Below, one piece after another: positions 55,713 to 64,000 of a DNA stretch of 64,000 bases (positions are counted from its first letter, which is position 1; every line of letters begins with the position of its first letter). Location of the stretch: contig JANSXE010000010.1 in assembly GCA_024743195.1 (NCBI GenBank), forward strand, positions 1-64,000, given 5' to 3'. This DNA comes from Alphaproteobacteria bacterium. Lineage in GTDB: Bacteria > Pseudomonadota > Alphaproteobacteria > UBA8366 > Aestuariispiraceae. Below the pieces are notes generated by a model. That model was not told where the DNA came from. It made no database searches and worked only from the letters and a program-made list of their open reading frames with translations. The translations under genes and the position numbers were made by a program.

Positions 55713-55886
55713 ATGGGCCGCCGCCGATTTCGAGGCGGTTTGGCGGCCGCAATCGGGGCGCGCGCCGAGGGCGGCGCATCGGGTGCGGTCGGACGGGATG
55801 GTGCGGGCGAAGGTGACAGGCGGGTCACGGCGAGCCGTCGGCGGCCGGAAGGCGTCGGCGGGAATCCGAAAGGCGGGTTGGTCGGC

Positions 55887-57473
55887 ATGACGCAGGAGAT
55901 GGGCGAGGCGGCGCGAGCGGTCGGGCCGGGAAACGCAAAGGCGGAAAACGCAGCGGCGGACACCGCGAGAGCGGGAAGCGCGAAGTCGGAGAGTTCGGAG
56001 GCGCGCGGCGCCGCCGGGGGGGCGCCGGCGGGCGGCGCCGACGCCAGGACGGCGGCGCAATGGGCGCGCATCAGGGCGCGGCTGCGCGCGGAGTTCGGCG
56101 AGACGGCGTTCAAGAATTGGCTGAAGCCGCTGGTCCTGGACGGGCTGGATGAGGGCGTGGTTCGATTGAACGCGCCGAACCGCTTCATGCGGAACTGGAT
56201 CGAATCCCAATATGGCGAACGCCTTCTGCGCATGTGGCGCGGCGAGAATGCGAGCGTGCGCGATCTGGTGATCCTGCACGCGCCGCAAGGGGCCGCGCGG
56301 CGCGCCGGGGGGCGGGCCCATGCCGGTGCGGCGACCGATGCGGCGACCGATCCGGCGGCCGATGCGGCGCCGCGGGACGCGGCGGGCGCGCGCGCCGACG
56401 GGGCGGCGGCCCTGGAAGCCTTCGGCGCCGGCGCGGAGTCGCAGTCCGACCTGTGCGCGCCGTTGAATCAGCAACTCACCTTCGAGAGCTTCATCGTCGG
56501 CAAGCCGAACGAGTTGGCCTTCGCCGCCGCGCGGCGCGTGGCGGACGCCTCCAACGTGCCCTTCAACCCGCTCTTCCTGTTCGGCGGCAGCGGGCTGGGC
56601 AAGACGCATCTTATGCACGCGATCGCCCAGCACATGCGCGAGAACGCGCCGCACAAGAAGGTGCTCTACCTCTCGGCCGAGAAGTTCATGTACCAGTTCA
56701 TCCGCGCGCTGCGCTATCGCGACACGATGGCCTTCAAGGAGCAGTTCCGCTCCGTCGACGTGCTGATGATCGACGATGTGCAGTTCATCGCCGGCAAGGA
56801 GAACACCCAGGAGGAGTTCTTCCACACCTTCAACACGCTGGTCGACCAGAATCGCCAGGTGGTGATCTCCGCCGACAAGTCGCCGGCCGAGCTGGACGGC
56901 ATCGAGGACCGCATGAAGTCCCGCCTCGGCTGGGGCCTCGTGGCCGAGATCCACGCGACCAATTACGAGCTGCGTCTCGGCATCCTGCAGTCCAAGGCGG
57001 AGCGCATGCAGATCGACGCGCCGCAGCGGGTGCTGGAGTTTCTGGCGCACAAGATCACCACCAATGTGCGCGAGCTGGAAGGCGCGCTGAACCGGCTGGT
57101 CGCCTACGCCAATCTGGTCGGCCGCCCGGTGACGCTGGAGACCGCCCAGGACGTGCTGCACGACGTGCTGCGCGCCCAGGACCGGCGCGTCACCATCGAC
57201 GAGATCCAGAAGCGCGTGGCCGAGCACTTCACCATGAAGCTGTCGGACATGCACTCGCCCCGCCGCAGCCGCGGCGTGGCGCGGCCGCGACAGGTGGCGA
57301 TGTATCTCGCCAAGCAGCTCACCACCCGCTCGCTGCCGGAGATCGGCCGCAAGTTCGGCGGGCGCGATCACACGACCGTCATGCATGCGGTCAAGAAGGT
57401 CGAGGAGCTGCGCCAGACCGACGCCAATTTCGCCGAGGACGTGGAGCTGCTCCGGCGCATGCTGGAGGGCTGA
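55887..57473 (+). CDS. dnaA: Chromosomal replication initiator protein DnaA
   Basis: DnaA binds and opens the chromosome origin. From the ATG at 55887 it has 528 residues: an Ala/Glu-rich extension (1-50), domain I (about 55-130, FGETAFKNWLKPL), a low-complexity linker with a DAATDPAADAA repeat (135-190), the AAA+ domain with Walker A GGSGLGKT at 233-240 and Walker B MIDD at 294-297, and the DNA-binding domain ending in GRDHTTVMHAVKKVEELRQ. A longer in-frame start at 55713 is possible but lacks conservation. The leader upstream holds tandem arrays. Confidence 0.95.
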   Translation: MTQEMGEAARAVGPGNAKAENAAADTARAGSAKSESSEARGAAGGAPAGGADARTAAQWARIRARLRAEFGETAFKNWLKPLVLDGLDEGVVRLNAPNRFMRNWIESQYGERLLRMWRGENASVRDLVILHAPQGAARRAGGRAHAGAATDAATDPAADAAPRDAAGARADGAAALEAFGAGAESQSDLCAPLNQQLTFESFIVGKPNELAFAAARRVADASNVPFNPLFLFGGSGLGKTHLMHAIAQHMRENAPHKKVLYLSAEKFMYQFIRALRYRDTMAFKEQFRSVDVLMIDDVQFIAGKENTQEEFFHTFNTLVDQNRQVVISADKSPAELDGIEDRMKSRLGWGLVAEIHATNYELRLGILQSKAERMQIDAPQRVLEFLAHKITTNVRELEGALNRLVAYANLVGRPVTLETAQDVLHDVLRAQDRRVTIDEIQKRVAEHFTMKLSDMHSPRRSRGVARPRQVAMYLAKQLTTRSLPEIGRKFGGRDHTTVMHAVKKVEELRQTDANFAEDVELLRRMLEG

Positions 57474-57819
57474 CGGCGGCCCCGCGCCGTGCGGGGTTTC
57501 CAAAGAGATTTCAGGCGCTTAACGGGCGGGATTCCGGACCGTTCCGGCCGGGAAAAGTGCTGCGTGCGCGGGGGCGCTGTGCTATAAGACGCTCCCGTGC
57601 GGGTCAGGCCTTGATTCGCGTCCGGATTCGCGCTTTCCGAAGCGCCGGGAATCGGGCAGTTTTCGTCTCGTAACGGGGAGAAAACAGGGCGTTTCGCCGG
57701 GTCTCGACCGGCGGCGCGCCCGGCGCATCGGAAGCGTTCGCGGCCGCTCGCCCGACGGCCGCGGTCCGAGGCGCGCCAGCCCAGCCTGTTTGTTCGAACG
57801 GAAACGATAAGACAGATCC
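57474..57819. other. dnaA-dnaN intergenic region
   Basis: A 346-bp space with no gene. TGCTATAAG at 57580-57588 is an extended -10 element and the likely dnaN promoter; the -35 is weak (CTGCGT). No DnaA box was found by eye. Confidence 0.6.
57580..57588 (+). promoter_or_regulatory. Extended -10 promoter of dnaN
   Basis: TGCTATAAG matches the TGn-TATAAT form with one change. It is 232 bp before dnaN, implying a long leader. The -10 hexamer TATAAG is the same as in the rpsT promoter. Confidence 0.4.
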
Positions 57820-58935
57820 ATGAAACTCACCATCGAACGCGCCGCGCTGCTCCGCGCGCTCAACCATGTCCAGAGCGTGGTCGAGCGCCGCAACACCATT
57901 CCCATCCTGTCGAACGTGCTGGTCGAGGCCAAGGACGGCGCGCTCAGCCTGACGGCGACCGACATGGACATCGCCATCGTCGAGCGCGTCGCCGCCGACG
58001 TGGCGACGACGGGCGCGACCACTGCGCCCGCGCACACGCTCTACGACATCGTGCGCAAGCTGCCCGACGGCGCGCAGGTCGATCTCGACGCGACCGGCGA
58101 GGGCGACCGGCTGACGCTGAAGTCCGGCCGCTCGCGCTTCACGCTCTCGACGCTGCCGACCGACGATTTCCCGGTGATGACCGGGGGCGACATGCCGCAC
58201 GCCTTCGAGCTCGACGCCGAGGCGCTGCGCGCGCTGATCGACCGCACGCGCTTCGCCATCTCGACCGAGGAGACGCGCTACTATCTGAACGGCATCTATC
58301 TGCATGCGGCCGACGGCCAGCATCCGATGATGCGCGCGGTGGCGACCGACGGCCACAGGCTGGCGCGGGTCGAGATCCCGCTGCCCGAGGGCGCGGCCGG
58401 CATGCCGGGCGTGATCGTGCCGCGCAAGACGGTGGGCGAGTTGCGCAAGCTGATCGAGGAGACCGACAGCGGCGTCTCGATCGCGCTGTCCGACACCAAG
58501 ATCCGCTTCGCCTTCGGCGACGCGATCCTGACCTCGAAGCTGATCGACGGCGCCTTCCCGGATTATGAGCGCGTCATCCCCGCCGGAAACGACAAGGTCA
58601 TGTCCGTCGATTGCGACGATTTCGCCGAAGCGGTCGATCGCGTCTCCACCATCGCGACCGAAAAGATGCGCGCGGTGAAGATGAAGCTGGACGGCGACCA
58701 GATGGAGCTCTCCGCCTCCAGCCAGGAGAACGGCCAGGCGGTCGAGGAGGTCGCCATCGATTACGGCCGCGACGCTATCGAGATCGGCTTCAACGCGCGC
58801 TACCTGCTCGACATCGCCGGCCAGATCGACGGCGGCGTGGCGGAGTTCGTGATGTCAGACGCCGCCTCGCCGACCATCGTGCGCGATCCGAAGGATCCGG
58901 GCGCGCTCTACGTCCTCATGCCGATGCGGGTGTAA
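57820..58935 (+). CDS. dnaN: DNA polymerase III sliding clamp (beta subunit)
   Basis: This 371-residue protein forms the ring that holds DNA polymerase III on DNA. The three clamp domains are at about 1-120, 130-250 and 255-371. ERRNTIPILSNVL and ATDMDIAI in domain 1, LNGIYLHAA with AVATDGHRLA in domain 2, and the C-terminal YVLMPMRV, which helps to build the partner-binding pocket, are seen. It follows dnaA and precedes recF by 7 bp. Confidence 0.96.
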   Translation: MKLTIERAALLRALNHVQSVVERRNTIPILSNVLVEAKDGALSLTATDMDIAIVERVAADVATTGATTAPAHTLYDIVRKLPDGAQVDLDATGEGDRLTLKSGRSRFTLSTLPTDDFPVMTGGDMPHAFELDAEALRALIDRTRFAISTEETRYYLNGIYLHAADGQHPMMRAVATDGHRLARVEIPLPEGAAGMPGVIVPRKTVGELRKLIEETDSGVSIALSDTKIRFAFGDAILTSKLIDGAFPDYERVIPAGNDKVMSVDCDDFAEAVDRVSTIATEKMRAVKMKLDGDQMELSASSQENGQAVEEVAIDYGRDAIEIGFNARYLLDIAGQIDGGVAEFVMSDAASPTIVRDPKDPGALYVLMPMRV

Positions 58936-58942
58936 GGGGGCG

Positions 58943-60127
58943 TTGGCGGCGGCGGCGGACAAGCTGGTCGGACCGGATCGCGCTCCCTTCTGCGCCGTGA
59001 CGCGCCTCCGGCTGACCGGATTCCGCAACTACCGCTCGGCCGCGCTCGATCCCGCGCCGCGGCCGGTGGTGCTGACCGGACCGAACGGCGCGGGCAAGAC
59101 CAATCTGCTGGAGGCGGTCTCGCTGCTCGCGCCCGGACGCGGCCTGCGCGGCGCGCAGATCGGCGAGCTGGACCGGATCGCCGCTCCGCAGGAGACGGCG
59201 CGCGCCGCCTGGGCGGTCGCGGCGCGGGTCGTCGGCCCGGCGGGCGCGGTCGATCTGGGCACCGGCCGCGATCCGGCCCCCGCCGGCAAGGGGGAGCGGC
59301 GCCTCGTGCGGATCGACGGGCAGCCGGCGAAGAGCCAGCAGGCGCTGGGCGCGCACGTCTCCGTCGTCTGGCTGACGCCGCAGATGGATCGGCTGTTCCT
59401 GGACGGGTCGGGGGCGCGGCGACGCTTTCTGGACCGGCTGATCTACGGCTTCGATCCGGCTCATGCGGGCCGCGTCTCGGCCTATGAGCAGGCGCTGCGC
59501 CAGCGCGCGCGGCTGTTGAAGGAGGGCGGCGCCGACGGGCGCTGGCTCGACGCCTTGGAGGCGCAGATGATCGAGCGCGGCGTCGCCGTCGCCGCCGCCC
59601 GGCGCGACATGGCCGACCGGCTCGACCGCGCCTGCCGGCAGGCGGAGGGGCCGTTTCCGGCGGCCCGCGTCGCGCTCGCCGGCGCGCTGGACGATTGGTT
59701 GGCGGAGGGGGCGGCGCTGGCGGCGGAGGAGCGCTTCGCCGACGCCCTGCGAACGGGCCGCGCGCGCGATGCGGAAGCGGGCGGCGCGTCGGTCGGGCCG
59801 CACCGCTCCGACCTCGCCGTCGCCCATGCGGCCAAGGGCGTGGCGGCGGAGCAATGCTCGACCGGCGAGCAGAAGGCGCTTCTCATCGCCATCGTGCTGG
59901 CGCATGCGCGCCTGCAGGCGGCGGAGCGGGGCGCGGCCCCGATCCTGCTGCTGGACGAGGTGGCGGCCCATCTGGACGCGGAGCGGCGCGCGGCGCTGTT
60001 CGCGCGGCTGCTCGATCTGGGCCTGCAGCTCTGGGCGACGGGCACGGACCGCGGCGCCTTCGAGGGCCTGGAGGGCCGGGCGGATTTCTTTCGGGTGGAG
60101 GCCGCGACGGTCTCCCCCCAGGCGTGA
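58943..60127 (+). CDS. recF: DNA replication and repair protein RecF
   Basis: This 394-residue SMC-like ATPase loads RecA at gaps with RecO and RecR. LRLTGFRNYRSAALD, Walker A GPNGAGKT at 46-53, the signature CSTGEQKALL and Walker B ILLLDEVAAHLD are all present. The start is TTG at 58943, with AAGGGGG upstream, 7 bp after the dnaN stop; no ATG lies near the family start. The N-terminal extension of about 18 residues is not conserved. Confidence 0.94.
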   Translation: MAAAADKLVGPDRAPFCAVTRLRLTGFRNYRSAALDPAPRPVVLTGPNGAGKTNLLEAVSLLAPGRGLRGAQIGELDRIAAPQETARAAWAVAARVVGPAGAVDLGTGRDPAPAGKGERRLVRIDGQPAKSQQALGAHVSVVWLTPQMDRLFLDGSGARRRFLDRLIYGFDPAHAGRVSAYEQALRQRARLLKEGGADGRWLDALEAQMIERGVAVAAARRDMADRLDRACRQAEGPFPAARVALAGALDDWLAEGAALAAEERFADALRTGRARDAEAGGASVGPHRSDLAVAHAAKGVAAEQCSTGEQKALLIAIVLAHARLQAAERGAAPILLLDEVAAHLDAERRAALFARLLDLGLQLWATGTDRGAFEGLEGRADFFRVEAATVSPQA

Positions 60128-60163
60128 GGGCGCACGCGGGCCTTCGCGCGCGCTTCGGATTGA

Positions 60164-63104
<2,941 letters not shown>

Positions 63105-63167
63105 CCCGCCCGGCGCCGCGCCCCGACCGACAGCCGCCGCCCAAGCCGCTGCGCCCGCGACGGATTT

Positions 63168-63350
63168 GGAAATAGTATTGTGTCCCCGTTATTGTCTGTC
63201 CCCGTTATTGTCGTGTCCCCGTTATTGTCCCCGTTATTCAAAAAGCGGGAATATCGGGGGCATAGTACTTTTTGAATATCGGGGACATAGTACTTTTTTA
63301 AGGAGTGTCGGAGGATATAGGAGACACAGTACTTCTCTGAATATCGGGAG
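63168..63350. repeat. Second GTATTGTGTCCCCG repeat cluster, decayed
   Basis: A forward copy, AATAGTATTGTGTCCCCG, at 63171 is followed by shortened copies GTCTGTCCCCGTTATT, GTCGTGTCCCCGTTATT and GTCCCCGTTATT (63194-63238). Inverted relatives with ATATCGGGGACATAGTACTT lie at 63249-63273, 63274-63300 and, more altered, 63314-63338. The order (forward block, then inverted block) is the same as at 2454-2716. Confidence 0.8.
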
Positions 63351-63461
63351 GTTCGGAACTCGCGCCCAAAGTATTCTTCTCGGCGCTCCGTCGCGCGGCC
63401 GGCGCATCACGCGTCGCGCAGGCTTTGAGAGTTGTGTCCCGGGAAGTGGTGTCCGAAGGGT

Positions 63462-63514
63462 CCTCGGGGGCTCAGGCGCAGGGAGCGTAGCGACCGCAGC
63501 CTGAGGCCCCGAGG
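63462..63514. repeat. Long hairpin upstream of the transposase
   Basis: CCTCGGGGGCTCAGGC pairs with GCCTGAGGCCCCGAGG (15 of 16 bp) around a 21-base loop. Such structures inside an insertion sequence can limit transposase expression from outside promoters. Confidence 0.6.
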
Positions 63515-63597
63515 GCGTGACGGAAGAGAGGTGGTCATCGCGTGTCTCCGGTAGGTTGGCGTTGCAACACAGCAACCTGACCGAGGAGACGAACACG

Positions 63598-64000
63598 ATG
63601 ACCGACGACAGCATCGCGCTGAAGAGCCTGCTTGAGAAGACCCCGGACGCAGACTTTCTGCGGGAGATGATCCAGTTCGCCGCGCAGCGGATCATGGATC
63701 TGGAGGTCGAAGCCCTTTGCGGCGCCGGATACGGCGAGCGAAGCGAGACCCGCAGCAACAAGCGCAACGGCCATCGCGAGCGCGTCTGGGAGACGCGCGC
63801 CGGGGCCGTTCCGCTGCAGATCCCGAAGCTGCGCAAGGGCAGCTACTTCCCCGGCTTCCTGGAGCCGCGCCGCACCGCCGAGAAGGCGTTGGTCTCCGTG
63901 ATCCAGGAGGCCTACATCCAGGGGATATCAACGCGCTCCGTGGACGACCTGGTCAAGGCCATGGGCATGAGCGGCGTCTCGAAGAGCGAGGTCTCGCGGC
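63598..64000 (+). mobile_element. IS256-family (mutator type) transposase, cut at the window end
   Basis: The first 134 codons are seen. They read [20 protein letters not shown], then [37 protein letters not shown] and [50 protein letters not shown], the N-terminal DNA-binding region of IS256-type DDE transposases. The catalytic part is outside the window. GACCGAGGAGACG is the ribosome site. GC content and codon use are slightly lower than in the gyrase cluster, as expected for a mobile gene. Confidence 0.92.

Larger units (their letters stand above)
55051..55886. other. Long leader region upstream of dnaA with two repeat arrays
   Basis: About 840 bp without a convincing gene. The first half (55190-55430) is AT-richer and holds promoter-like sites: TTGGTC and AATAAT 16 bases apart near 55272-55300, and TAAAAT at 55373. 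The second half is GC-rich and has a 15/16-bp array (55543-55653) and a 16-bp array (55666-55712). No DnaA box of the TTATCCACA type was found by eye, so an origin is not called. Confidence 0.55.
63105..63597. other. Repeat-rich gap before the IS256-family transposase
   Basis: About 490 bp without a gene. It holds the degenerate GTATTGTGTCCCCG cluster (63168-63350) and a long hairpin (63462-63514) near the transposase. The left terminal repeat of the insertion sequence should lie between about 63360 and 63590 but could not be fixed without its right end. Confidence 0.7.

Noticed and set aside
55051-55886. Replication origin next to dnaA
   Set aside because: The place and AT-rich part are suggestive, but no DnaA boxes were found by eye and alphaproteobacterial origins often lie away from dnaA. 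Not called as a feature.

Overview
This is a GC-rich (about 70 %) bacterial chromosome segment, most likely from an alphaproteobacterium of Rhodospirillales/Rhizobiales type. The reasons are the FYDLN-acid protein next to aroA, the order aroA / cmk / rpsA / ihfB, the fabA-fabB-fabI block, an acetoacetyl-CoA reductase of PhaB type, and the run dut / coaBC / ubiB / ubiE / mutM / enoyl-CoA hydratase / rpsT / dnaA. No 16S or other species marker is present, so the genus cannot be named.

Layout. 1-9.8 kb: a cut secreted protein, a YbjQ protein, two MFS transporters, a repeat cluster, an operon of metallo-hydrolase, methyltransferase and membrane adenylate/guanylate cyclase, a BetI-like TetR regulator, a lipoprotein, a YqaA/DedA protein and tRNA-Ala(GGC). 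9.9-17.1 kb: housekeeping genes (FYDLN protein, aroA, a nitronate monooxygenase, a LysR remnant, cmk, rpsA, ihfB, a LapA-domain protein). 17.2-22.7 kb: SelO, small unknowns, DUF427, CIA30, an SDR, a SOUL lipoprotein and a histidine phosphatase. 22.7-27.0 kb: an orphan encapsulated-ferritin-like gene facing fabA-fabB-fabI, then an MECR-like enoyl reductase.

27.0-39.5 kb is a catabolic island: two acyl-CoA ligases, two thiolases, an enoyl-CoA hydratase, an HSD10-like dehydrogenase, a cytochrome P450, a ketopantoate-reductase-like protein and a TetR regulator. Three near-identical palindromes of the form CCAAACAATCGTTTGG lie in its promoters, so it probably forms one local regulon. No acyl-CoA dehydrogenase is present.

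39.5-53.7 kb: speDE, a Nudix and AhpD-like pair, phaB, a MATE pump, moeB, cysK with an Rrf2 regulator, dut-coaBC, ubiE-ubiB, mutM and an enoyl-CoA hydratase. 53.7-63.1 kb: rpsT, a TetR gene, then dnaA-dnaN-recF-gyrB-gfa, the core replication cluster. The window ends in a second repeat cluster and the start of an IS256-family transposase.

Two themes run through the window. The first is short tandem duplications of 12-18 bp. They are in frame inside many genes (ends and linkers) and sit in several leaders, including an array that repeats the -35 hexamer of the rpsT promoter. The second is several dispersed palindromic repeat families in the intergenic spaces.
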